Below are positions 36,387 through 44,690 of a stretch of DNA of 64,000 nucleotides, piece after piece. The notes under the pieces are model-generated. The model ran no database searches. It was not told the DNA's origin and worked only from the letters and a program-made list of their open reading frames with translations. The DNA comes from Arcicella lustrica. GTDB taxonomy: Bacteria > Bacteroidota > Bacteroidia > Cytophagales > Spirosomataceae. Numbering within the stretch: position 1 is the first letter of the stretch; each line of letters starts with the position of its first letter. A program made the translations under genes and the position numbers. Location of the stretch: assembly GCF_034930985.1 (NCBI RefSeq), contig NZ_JAYGIM010000011.1, positions 62,001 to 126,000 of the forward strand. Direction: 5' to 3'.

Positions 36387-37259
36387 TTAGCTGTTGAAAA
36401 TTTGAGACATATAAACATTCTCAAGGTTGGCTTCAATAAGTTTGAATGATGCGCCAGGGTGTGTGTCACTGATTACATGAACAATTTGGTTTCCTAAATA
36501 CAGGCGCTCACTGATGACCTGATATTCCTTTTTGTATTGTTCCAATTCGTTTTTGAGTATCGTCTTTTCATACACTCTCCCTTGAAGGCTTTCGATGATT
36601 TGGGAGGGATTTCCCTGAATAATCACCTTCCCTTTGTTGATGATGGCCATCCTTGGACATAATTCTTTCACATCATCGACTATATGCGTTGAGAGAATTA
36701 CGATTGTATGCTCACCCACTTCACTTAATAAATTATAGAATCGGTTGCGTTCCACAGGGTCTAAACCTGCCGTTGGCTCATCAACTATCAGCAACTTAGG
36801 GTTGTTCAACAATGCTTGAGCAATGCCAAAGCGTTGCTTCATTCCTCCAGAAAACTCCCCCAATTTTTGCTTCCGAACCTCATACAGGTTTACTTTGTAG
36901 AGAAGGGCGTGTATCATTTCTTTACGCTCTTTTCGGTTTATAATCCCTTTTAGCACCGCTAGATGATTCAATAACATTTCAGCAGATAGTGCTGGATATA
37001 CACCAAATTGTTGAGGTAGGTAACCCAGTACTTTTTTCAATTCATTCTTGTTTTCTAAAATATTGAGATTTCCCAATTGAATACTTCCAGAATCGGCTTC
37101 CTGTAAGGTCGCTATTGTACGCATGAGGGTTGATTTACCAGCTCCATTTGGTCCCAGCAGTCCAAACATCCCCACGGGTATTTGTAATGATACGTTTTGG
37201 AGTGCTTTAACTCCATTGTTGTATGTTTTAGAAAGGTCAGTAATTATTAGATTATCCAT
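36387..37259 (-). CDS. ABC transporter ATP-binding protein
   Basis: A 290-residue ABC ATPase with Walker A GPNGAGKS (36-43), Q-loop LPQQFGVYPALS, signature FSGGMKQ (136-142), Walker B LLIVDEPTAGLDP with Asp160 and Glu161, and a switch His in LSTHIVDDV. The C-terminal extension (about 215-290) is typical of ABC-2 exporters. It is first in a two-gene operon with the permease/peptidase fusion and divergent from a LytS/LytTR pair 202 bases away. It powers that permease in the cytoplasm. Confidence 0.93.
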   Translation of the reverse strand: MDNLIITDLSKTYNNGVKALQNVSLQIPVGMFGLLGPNGAGKSTLMRTIATLQEADSGSIQLGNLNILENKNELKKVLGYLPQQFGVYPALSAEMLLNHLAVLKGIINRKERKEMIHALLYKVNLYEVRKQKLGEFSGGMKQRFGIAQALLNNPKLLIVDEPTAGLDPVERNRFYNLLSEVGEHTIVILSTHIVDDVKELCPRMAIINKGKVIIQGNPSQIIESLQGRVYEKTILKNELEQYKKEYQVISERLYLGNQIVHVISDTHPGASFKLIEANLENVYMSQIFNS

Positions 37260-37268
37260 GATTAATTT

Positions 37269-37305
37269 AATTTTGACCCAATATTAAAATGAATGAAATG
37301 GCTAT
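37269..37305. repeat. Left copy of a repeat flanking the second two-component system
   Basis: AATTTTGACCCAAT at 37269-37282, then GAAATGGCTAT at 37295-37305. The same two words, with closer spacing, occur at 39059-39090 beyond the response regulator, in the same orientation. This copy starts 9 bases from the ABC ATPase start codon and so could be part of its promoter. Confidence 0.45.
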
Positions 37306-37449
37306 AAAAAGAACTGGGATAGGTGTACTTCAGATAGGTATGAATTGCTGGTGCTGCGTGGCAAAAGCACTTGATAACAGTAAACAGTACGTTCATCACG
37401 CTAAGTGATAAATCTGTAACAACCAATCGACATGGCTTGAATTTTTGTG

Positions 37450-37457
37450 TAGTTTTG
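37450..37457 (+). promoter_or_regulatory. TAGTTTTG -7 box just before kinase start
   Basis: A perfect TAnnTTTG match ends 4 bases before the ATG at 37462, the same arrangement as at the paralogous kinase (29934-29941). It implies a very short leader or leaderless message. Confidence 0.5.
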
Positions 37458-37461
37458 TGGA

Positions 37462-38256
37462 ATGACTTTAGGGCAAAAACTATTCGATAAGCAATTTCTT
37501 AAAAGGCTAGTGCCTTACTTTTTCATCGTGACCACCATGTTACTGGTGATTTTTAACGATTTTTTTGGAAAAGAAGAAGACTATCACATTTTCATTTTAC
37601 TATTTTTCATTTCGATGATGGTTTGGATGATACGCTGGCTAATCATTCAGATTAAAGTCATACTTCGACTCAAAAAAGATAAAACACAAGCTGAGTTAAT
37701 GCACTTGAAGAGTCAGGTTAATCCGCACTTTTTTTTCAATACCTTGAATAATTTGTATGGATTAGTAGAAAAAGACACCGCTAAAGCACAGCAGTTAATT
37801 CTCAAATTATCCGACATGATGCGGTATAGTATTTATGAAGGACAAAATGATTGGGTTACCTTAGCGGATGAAATTACTTATCTTGAAAACTACATGGATT
37901 TGCATAAAATGCGATACCACAAAGAAATTACCGTTCGCTTTGATGTAGATGTAGAAGATAGGCGTGTTAAAATTATGCCATTACTCTTGATTATTATGGT
38001 TGAAAATGCTTTCAAGCATGGTGTAGAAAAACTAAGAAAAGATGCATTTGTTTACATTCGCTTAAAGGCTACATCGCAAAATATTGATTTTGAAATTGAA
38101 AACAATTTTGACATTGAGGAACAAGTTGGGACTCAAGGCATTGGTCTGAATAATTTGAAAAAGCGACTAGAATTGGTTTATTTGAAGAAACATGAATTAG
38201 AAATAACTTCTAAGCGTGCAGATATTTATACAATTAGATTAAGACTTACTTTATGA
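37462..38256 (+). CDS. LytS/YehU-type membrane histidine kinase (second)
   Basis: A 264-residue kinase with only two membrane helices (about 15-75), then the His_kinase block LKSQVNPHFFFNTLNNLYGL with phosphoacceptor His89, RYSIYEGQNDWVTLADEI, and ATPase motifs ENAFKHGVEKL and GIGLNNLKKRL. The sensory part is much shorter than in the paralogue at 29947, so it probably senses through its membrane segment or a partner, perhaps the divergent ABC transporter. The stop overlaps the regulator start by 4 bases. Confidence 0.9.
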   Translation: MTLGQKLFDKQFLKRLVPYFFIVTTMLLVIFNDFFGKEEDYHIFILLFFISMMVWMIRWLIIQIKVILRLKKDKTQAELMHLKSQVNPHFFFNTLNNLYGLVEKDTAKAQQLILKLSDMMRYSIYEGQNDWVTLADEITYLENYMDLHKMRYHKEITVRFDVDVEDRRVKIMPLLLIIMVENAFKHGVEKLRKDAFVYIRLKATSQNIDFEIENNFDIEEQVGTQGIGLNNLKKRLELVYLKKHELEITSKRADIYTIRLRLTL

Positions 38257-38957
38257 GTACTAAATATATTATAGTGGATGACGAATCCGTGGCACACGAC
38301 ATCATCAAAAAGTATTGCTCGCTATTGCCCAATATGCAATTGATGCAGCACTGCTACGATGCCATTGAAGCCATTGAATACCTCAGTCATAACGAGGTAG
38401 ATTTGATTTTTCTGGACTTGAATATGCCTAAACTGAAGGGCTTCGAATTTCTAAAAACACTGTCTCATTCACCAAAAGTAATTGTTACTACTGCTTATAA
38501 AGAACATGCCTTAGAAGGTTACGAATTAAACATTGTTGATTATTTACTTAAACCTTTTTCATTCGAACGTTTTTTGAAAGCGGTCAATAAGGTACGTACA
38601 GATACTCCCAAAGTACCATCTAACACGCAAAGTACAGTGAGCGATGAAAAGCAAGGAAGGCTTTTCCTACGTTCAGATAATAAATACATTCAAATTGTAA
38701 TAGATGATATTTTGTTTATTGAGTCATCGGGCAACTATATTAAAATTGTACTAAAAGAAGAAATCATTACTACTCGTGGAAAATTAGCTTCTATGATGGA
38801 ACTCATGCCTATTGACAGTTTTGTTCAGGTACATCGGTCGTTTATGGTAGCACAGAAGCACATCAAACGCATAGAGGGAAATCAGATATTTCTTGATAAC
38901 TACACAGTGCCTATTGGGAAACTATTTAAGGTACAGTTAGAGCGGCTTTTAAAATAG
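38253..38957 (+). CDS. LytTR-family response regulator (second)
   Basis: A 234-residue protein with a receiver domain (Asp55 in LIFLDLNMPKLKG, YLLKPFSFERF). Its C-terminal LytTR domain has LFLRSDNKYIQIVIDDILFI, ESSGNYIKIVL and FVQVHRSFMVAQKHIKRIEG. It is coupled to the kinase and is a close paralogue of the regulator at 31068. Position suggests it regulates the divergent ABC ATPase/permease-peptidase operon. Confidence 0.92.
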   Translation: MSTKYIIVDDESVAHDIIKKYCSLLPNMQLMQHCYDAIEAIEYLSHNEVDLIFLDLNMPKLKGFEFLKTLSHSPKVIVTTAYKEHALEGYELNIVDYLLKPFSFERFLKAVNKVRTDTPKVPSNTQSTVSDEKQGRLFLRSDNKYIQIVIDDILFIESSGNYIKIVLKEEIITTRGKLASMMELMPIDSFVQVHRSFMVAQKHIKRIEGNQIFLDNYTVPIGKLFKVQLERLLK

Positions 38958-39058
38958 GAGAAACAAAATTTCCAATGTACTTTATTGCTTGAATTTGGAT
39001 GAAAATTATTGAGAGTTCTCAATGAACTATACAAAACGACTTTCCTCAGATTAACTAC

Positions 39059-39090
39059 AATTTTGACCCAATTACAGACGAAATGACTAT
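39059..39090. repeat. Right copy of the repeat flanking the second two-component system
   Basis: AATTTTGACCCAAT at 39059-39072 and GAAATGACTAT at 39080-39090, matching 37269-37305 with one substitution in the second word and a 5-base shorter spacing. Confidence 0.45.
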
Positions 39091-39350
39091 TGACTGCTAA
39101 TAAATTAGTTGAAAAAATCTCTATTAGCAAACGAATCCAGCACGGTAACTTTCGACTACTTTTAGGAGATAAAGTATCAAGTTACGATTTTTTTTATTCC
39201 TTTTCAACTCATTGATATTCATGAACTTAACGTTTAAGTGTCAAGTTAAATCAGTAGCATATGGTTTGAATTATAATTATAGTTATGTTAAATAAACAAA
39301 TCACAAAAAGAAAACAGTAACCATTCTCTTTTTTATTTTAGATGTTTATC

Positions 39351-39368
39351 GTAATATTGCAATATTAC
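39351..39368. promoter_or_regulatory. 18-bp perfect palindrome upstream of ACR3, candidate ArsR-type operator
   Basis: GTAATATTGCAATATTAC is fully self-complementary, 145 bases before the arsenite-pump start. ArsR/SmtB dimers bind AT-rich palindromes of this size. No arsR gene is present in the window, so a regulator acting from elsewhere would be needed. Confidence 0.5.
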
Positions 39369-39513
39369 ATAATAATTTACTTCAAAAACATTGAAGTTAT
39401 CTGCTTTTAAATGAATTTGTGGGAATGTTCACAATGAGATTTAAATCATTACTCTCAAAATAATACATGGCTGACGCTAAGCCCAACTGTATAATATAAA
39501 CAAATCAGAGTTT

Positions 39514-40581
39514 ATGAGTGCTATTAATTGCAATCCAACACAACGGAAAAAGCTAAGTTTTTTAGACCAATACCTAACTTTATGGATTTTTCTAGCCATG
39601 TTTTTGGGCGTAGGGATTGGCTATTTTATTCCTGATTCATCCCAATTTATTAATTCATTTTCTAGTGGAACAACCAATATTCCTTTGGCTATTGGTTTAA
39701 TATTAATGATGTATCCGCCTTTGGCAAAAGTACGTTTTGAGAATATCGGTGAAGTGTTCAAAAACACCAAAATACTAAGTGTTTCGCTTTTATTAAATTG
39801 GATAATTGGACCAATCTTGATGTTTGTATTGGCAATCATTTTCTTTCATAATCAACCTGAATACATGGTTGGTTTAATTTTAATCGGTATTGCAAGATGT
39901 ATTGCAATGGTCATCGTTTGGAATGAATTAGCAGAAGGAAATCGAGAGTATGCTGCTGGATTGGTAGCTTTAAATAGCGTTTTTCAAATTCTATTTTACA
40001 GTATCTATGCGTATCTTTTTATTACTGTTTTACCACCATATTTTGGGGTGAAAAGTATGGAAGTAAATATCACTATTGAACAAATTGCAGAAAGTGTTTT
40101 GATTTATTTAGGCATTCCTTTTTTTGCAGGAATTATCAGTCGATATGTATTGATAAAGTGGAAAGGGATTGAGTGGTTCAATCATAAATATATTCCATTT
40201 ATTTCTCCTATTACTTTGGTTGCTTTGCTTTTCACCATTGTATTAATGTTCAGTTTAAAGGGAAAACTGATTGTACAAATCCCATTTGATGTACTGGCAA
40301 TTGCAGTTCCTTTAGTACTTTATTTTATTATTATGTTTTTAGTGAGCTTTGTTATGGGCAAAAAAATGGGTGCTGATTATGCTAAAAATACTGCCATTTC
40401 ATTCACAGCAACAGGAAATAATTTTGAATTGGCTATCGCAGTTGCTATCGGAATTTTCGGAATAAACAGTGGGCAAGCTTTTGCAGGAGTAATCGGTCCT
40501 TTGGTAGAAGTTCCTGCATTAATTTTACTGGTTAGAGTAGCCTTCTGGTTCAAGAAAAAGTGGTACTCGGGAGCAAAATGA
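39514..40581 (+). CDS. arsB: ACR3-family arsenite efflux permease
   Basis: A 355-residue membrane protein with about ten hydrophobic helices and ACR3 signatures. These are LSFLDQYLTLWIFLAMFLGV at the N-terminus, ILMMYPPLAKVRFE, GIARCIAMVIVWNELAEGN with the conserved Cys of the transport site, FTATGNNFELAIAVAIGIFG, and GPLVEVPALI near the end. It exports arsenite through the inner membrane, driven by the proton gradient. Usually it is encoded with arsR and arsC, but here it stands alone between a two-component system and a sensor kinase. A palindrome upstream may be its operator. It is named arsB in the broad sense (ACR3 type). Confidence 0.92.
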   Translation: MSAINCNPTQRKKLSFLDQYLTLWIFLAMFLGVGIGYFIPDSSQFINSFSSGTTNIPLAIGLILMMYPPLAKVRFENIGEVFKNTKILSVSLLLNWIIGPILMFVLAIIFFHNQPEYMVGLILIGIARCIAMVIVWNELAEGNREYAAGLVALNSVFQILFYSIYAYLFITVLPPYFGVKSMEVNITIEQIAESVLIYLGIPFFAGIISRYVLIKWKGIEWFNHKYIPFISPITLVALLFTIVLMFSLKGKLIVQIPFDVLAIAVPLVLYFIIMFLVSFVMGKKMGADYAKNTAISFTATGNNFELAIAVAIGIFGINSGQAFAGVIGPLVEVPALILLVRVAFWFKKKWYSGAK

Positions 40582-40604
40582 ATTTCATATTGGTGAAATA
40601 CAGA

Positions 40605-40635
40605 AACAGTCGGAAAATATTCCGATTGTTTTTTT
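40605..40635 (+). terminator. Rho-independent terminator after ACR3
   Basis: AACAGTCGGAA (40605-40615) pairs with TTCCGATTGTT (40620-40630) with one G-U pair, and the stem runs into seven T residues. It separates ACR3 from the convergent sensor kinase. Confidence 0.82.
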
Positions 40636-40674
40636 GTTTTAAGGCAAGTACTACTAAAATTACGAACCAAAAAA

Positions 40675-43600
40675 TTATATAAAATAAGGAATATTCAGTA
40701 AAAAGGTACTCCCCTCTCCTTCTACGCTATGAAAAGTAATATTTCCTCCTAATCTTTCCGTCAATTCTTTGGCAACACTCAGTCCAAAACCAGTACCCTC
40801 TGTTCTGATAGAATTACTCGCTCTGAAGAATGCTTCAAATACTTGGTCTTGTTCCTTGGCTGGAATCCCAATTCCATAATCTTTTATGGCTATCTCAATT
40901 GATTTATCTAAATATGTTAATTGGAGTGCAGGGTTTTGATTCGATAAACGGGAATATTTAAAGGCATTGTTAAGTAAATTATTGAGTATCACATCCAACA
41001 ATGTTTTATCAGATATTATCTCTTTATCATCATCAGGTAAAAATAATTCAAGCGTTTGGTTACTTGGTAATGACTGTCGTAAATCTGATACAAATGTTTT
41101 AATAGAAAAAGACTGAGTAGTAAGCCTTGTTGTATCTGCACGTGTATTTTCTAAAGACAAAACATCTTTAATCATAAATGATAATCTATCTATTTGCAGT
41201 TTTATGATTTCAATATGTTTACATATTTTCTCGGAAACAGACTTATTTTCTATAAAATCGCTTGTCATTTCTATTAATTCTGTACTTCCCAAAATAGCAG
41301 CCAAAGGTGTACGGAACTCATGTGAAGTTAAAGTAAGATACCTTGATTTGATAGCATTAAGCTCTTTTTCCTTCGCCAATAGTAATTCTAATTTTTGAAG
41401 TTTCTCTTTATGTGCTTCGGCTACTTTAAGATGTTCAATATCCTGAAAAATACCATATATACGATTTACTTCTCCTTTTGTTTTTTCAGCTTTACCAGCT
41501 ACTCTAATCCAAATTTCTTTCCCTGCTGTATTAATAATTTTAGATTCTATATCAAAAGGTATGCCTTCTTCTAAACAGTTTTTCAGAGCTACTCTTATCG
41601 AATCTCGATAATGCCCTTCTTTATAAAATGCTATTCCAGATTCTAGTGATGGATTGAAGTCAGCTGGAGTACCTAAAATTTCTTTAATAAGATTTGACCA
41701 ATGAATAACCTTGGTTTTTAAATCAAAACTCCAACCTCCGAGTTTAGCAACTCGGCTTGATTCTTCTAATAAGTTTCTTGTTCTTTGAAATGCTAATTCT
41801 ATTTCTTTTTGTTGTGTAATATCAAATAAATAACCATGAAAAAGTACTCCATTTTTAACTCTTTCTGGTTTTGCAATCGAATGCACCCATTTTATCGTTC
41901 CATCAGGTAAACAGACTCTATACTCATGTTCAAATTTTGAAAAACTTTTAACCGCTTGCATGATTAACCCTGTAATTTCTTGAAAATCTTCTGGATGAAT
42001 AATTTTCCAAAAAGCATTGGCTTTTTCAGCAGAAGACATTTTATTGAAACCTTCTATTTCAAAGAAATCATTTGAGTGATAGATGATAGATGAACCTCCA
42101 TTACGATTTACCTCGAATTGATACAATACTCCTGGAAGTTGTTTCGTCAGTTTTTTGAGTAAAATATTAGATGCTTCTTTCTCTATTTCTATTTCTTTTA
42201 TGTAAGAAATATCTTGAATCGACCCAAAGATTCTTTTATTATTTGATTCTGAAAAATCTGCATAACCAATAATTCTTACCCAAATATCATCTCCAAAATT
42301 ATTCGTCATTTCCAGTTCAAGATTGAATGGCTGACCATCATTAATACACGAATTCAAGGCTCTAGAAATGGCATCTCTACTTTCTCCTTCTTTAAAAAAA
42401 GTATTGATGGTTTCAATAGAAGGCTGGAAAGCCTCATTAATCCCAAAGATTTCTCTAGTGAAATCAGACCAATTTGATTCTCCAGTATTAAGGTTACTTT
42501 CCCAAGCACCAATCATAGCAAGTTTATTACTTTCTTGTAATAGCCTTTTGGTATCTTTTAATTCATTTTCTACTTTTTTGCTCTCAGTAATTTCAATAGA
42601 ATATCCATGCCATAAAACGCTATTCACCAAACGTTCTGGATTAGCAACTAAAGCAATCCATAGCGTACCTCTATTTTCATCATGATAACGATATTGAAAA
42701 CTTAGCGTTGTTAATGTTTTAGCCGACTGTTGCACCTTTTGCATTATTATGGGCAAGTCTTCTGAATGAATGTGTTGAAAATAATAGGCGCTCCTCTGTT
42801 GGGGCGTCATTTCATAATAATTATTTGAATTAATGAAATTTCGAGAAGTATATGGAAAGTAAGATTCTCCAGTATCAAGTAACTGAAACTGAAAGAGTGT
42901 TCCCGGTACTTGAGTTGCTAGTTTTGCTAATAATTCCGTTGTTTGAGTATGTTCAACAGCTATTTTTTTTATCTGATTAATATCTTGAAAAACTCCAAAA
43001 ATCCTTTTATCATTCGATGCTGAAAAATCGGCTTTCCCAATTGCTCTTACCCAAATTTCATTCCCTTTTGCAGTAATGAGTTGGAGTTCAACATCAAAGG
43101 TTTTTTCTAGTGCTATACAATCTTCAACGGCTTTTGTGATGGTATCTCTACTAATGCCTTCTTTATAGAAATTAATTCCATCAGCTAAACAAGGCTGAAA
43201 GTTATCGGGTACTTCATGGATTTCGCAGGTTACTTTACTCCAGTACAAAGCTCCAGTATTCAAATTCATTTCCCAACTACCAACTCTTGCCATTTGGCTA
43301 CTCTCTTTGAGAATCTCTTCGTTCTTTTTGAGCTGATTGAAAAAATCTAAATCAAGAACTACTTTATTTGCATCAATATCAACTTGACAAGCAAAAGTAT
43401 TTGCTCCTAATACACCCAACATTTTTTTCTTTTCATCAAATACATTGAGCATTTTGCAATCCATCACCAGCTTATTTCCATTTTCATGAAAATAAGTAAA
43501 TTGATGAAAATAACTGCCTTTTTCGACTGAGTAATCAATAGTATTTAAGAAAACATCTTGCTTAAAAAAATGTATAAATTGCTGATTTAAAGCAACATCA

Positions 43601-43770
43601 TTATCTTTTTGTTGATAGCCCAAAACACTTTTCAACTTTGTATTTACCCAAGAACGATTACTGTCTTCGGCATCCCAAAACCATAAACCATCAAGTGCAT
43701 ATTCTTCAATAAAATCAAGAATGGATTCATCTGTTTTTAAGAATTGTGTCAGATTGTTTTTTAGATACAT
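40675..43770 (-). CDS. Soluble multi-PAS sensor histidine kinase
   Basis: A 1031-residue protein without membrane segments. After an N-terminal PAS (FLDFIEEYALDGLWFWDAED region) come five PAS domains in alternating types. Type A (GSWEMNLNTGALYWS, FYKEGISRDTI, IWVRAIGKADF) occurs three times; type B (QVPGTLFQFQL, WIALVANPERLVN, LWHGYSIEITE) twice, in the order A-B-A-B-A. HisKA follows (SHEFRTPLAAILG, His817), then HATPase (LLNNAFKYS, DYGIGIP, GTGFGLSVAKEL). No receiver domain and no adjacent response regulator are present, so it is an orphan. The ligands are unknown; PAS domains of this kind may bind small molecules or cofactors. Confidence 0.9.
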   Translation of the reverse strand: MYLKNNLTQFLKTDESILDFIEEYALDGLWFWDAEDSNRSWVNTKLKSVLGYQQKDNDVALNQQFIHFFKQDVFLNTIDYSVEKGSYFHQFTYFHENGNKLVMDCKMLNVFDEKKKMLGVLGANTFACQVDIDANKVVLDLDFFNQLKKNEEILKESSQMARVGSWEMNLNTGALYWSKVTCEIHEVPDNFQPCLADGINFYKEGISRDTITKAVEDCIALEKTFDVELQLITAKGNEIWVRAIGKADFSASNDKRIFGVFQDINQIKKIAVEHTQTTELLAKLATQVPGTLFQFQLLDTGESYFPYTSRNFINSNNYYEMTPQQRSAYYFQHIHSEDLPIIMQKVQQSAKTLTTLSFQYRYHDENRGTLWIALVANPERLVNSVLWHGYSIEITESKKVENELKDTKRLLQESNKLAMIGAWESNLNTGESNWSDFTREIFGINEAFQPSIETINTFFKEGESRDAISRALNSCINDGQPFNLELEMTNNFGDDIWVRIIGYADFSESNNKRIFGSIQDISYIKEIEIEKEASNILLKKLTKQLPGVLYQFEVNRNGGSSIIYHSNDFFEIEGFNKMSSAEKANAFWKIIHPEDFQEITGLIMQAVKSFSKFEHEYRVCLPDGTIKWVHSIAKPERVKNGVLFHGYLFDITQQKEIELAFQRTRNLLEESSRVAKLGGWSFDLKTKVIHWSNLIKEILGTPADFNPSLESGIAFYKEGHYRDSIRVALKNCLEEGIPFDIESKIINTAGKEIWIRVAGKAEKTKGEVNRIYGIFQDIEHLKVAEAHKEKLQKLELLLAKEKELNAIKSRYLTLTSHEFRTPLAAILGSTELIEMTSDFIENKSVSEKICKHIEIIKLQIDRLSFMIKDVLSLENTRADTTRLTTQSFSIKTFVSDLRQSLPSNQTLELFLPDDDKEIISDKTLLDVILNNLLNNAFKYSRLSNQNPALQLTYLDKSIEIAIKDYGIGIPAKEQDQVFEAFFRASNSIRTEGTGFGLSVAKELTERLGGNITFHSVEGEGSTFLLNIPYFI

Positions 43771-44003
43771 ATTTTAGAGGTTTAGGTTATAATGATACTT
43801 TAGTATTTCCCTATTGCCCAGATTATAGTAGAGCTTCTCCCAAATTCATGAACAAATTTAAGCCTTTCAGATGGAATTATTCCTCTTGTTTATTGCAATA
43901 AACCTATACAATGCGATTCTTGAAAGTTTATTATTTAACTATTTTAATAAAAATAATAACTTTTTGAGTATTTATAAATAAGCCTTCTCTTTATGAATCA
44001 AAG

Positions 44004-44603
44004 ATGAAAGGTTATTATTACGAAATATCGAATCAAAAAGAAGACCAAAGGCTGTGGATGTCGGTCGTAGAAGGCAATATCAATGCTTTGGGTTTGATTT
44101 TTGACCGCTACGTACAAGAATTACATAGTTATGGCTATCGTTTATCTAATAATAGCGCCCTCACACAGGATGCCATTCAAGATGTTTTTATTCAAATCTG
44201 GCATTATCATGAAAATTTAGCTAAAGACGTTCAGGTAAAATTTTATCTGTATAAATGTTTAAGACGCACGCTTTTAAACACCCTCACAAAAGAAAATATC
44301 TATACTGGAATATTTGACGAGGAAATGTTGGAGGATAACGATGACTCTTTCGAGGATTTATGGATACAGACTGAAGAACAGCATAAGCAAGATAAACAAT
44401 TAGCTGATTCTTTAGATATGTTGTCGCTACGAGAAAAAGAAATTATTTCTTTGAAGTACTTTTCTGGCATGAAAATTAAAGACATTGCCTTGTTATTGAA
44501 TCTAAAAGAACAAACCATTGCGAATACTCTTCAAAATGCACTGACCAAACTTCGTAGTAAATTAGTGTATTGCATTACCCTCTTTTTTCTCTTCTTCAAT
44601 TAA
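44004..44603 (+). CDS. ECF-type RNA polymerase sigma factor (Bacteroidota FecI-like)
   Basis: A 199-residue sigma-70-like protein. Region 2 is LGLIFDRYVQELHSYGYRLS...TQDAIQDVFIQIWHY; region 4 is LSLREKEIISLKYFSGMKIK, then DIALLLNLKEQTIANTLQNAL. The C-terminus ends in a short hydrophobic tail (VYCITLFFLFFN), as in many Bacteroidota ECF factors. An anti-sigma FecR-like gene follows 87 bases later, then SusC with an STN domain, which is the usual transmembrane signalling chain. It probably activates the susC/susD/GH95 genes when their glycan is bound. Confidence 0.92.
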   Translation: MKGYYYEISNQKEDQRLWMSVVEGNINALGLIFDRYVQELHSYGYRLSNNSALTQDAIQDVFIQIWHYHENLAKDVQVKFYLYKCLRRTLLNTLTKENIYTGIFDEEMLEDNDDSFEDLWIQTEEQHKQDKQLADSLDMLSLREKEIISLKYFSGMKIKDIALLLNLKEQTIANTLQNALTKLRSKLVYCITLFFLFFN

Positions 44604-44690
44604 TTTAAAAAAAATCTAAAATTCTTTAGTAGTAAAATATAGCACCCAACTCTGTATTATTGAAAGACAAATTATTATTCAATAAATACA

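Larger units (their letters stand above)
38958..39513. other. Intergenic stretch with repeat copy and palindrome
   Basis: About 555 bases before the arsenite pump. There is no credible gene. It holds the second copy of the AATTTTGACCCAAT/GAAATGACTAT repeat (39059-39090) and the 18-bp palindrome at 39351-39368. Confidence 0.55.
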
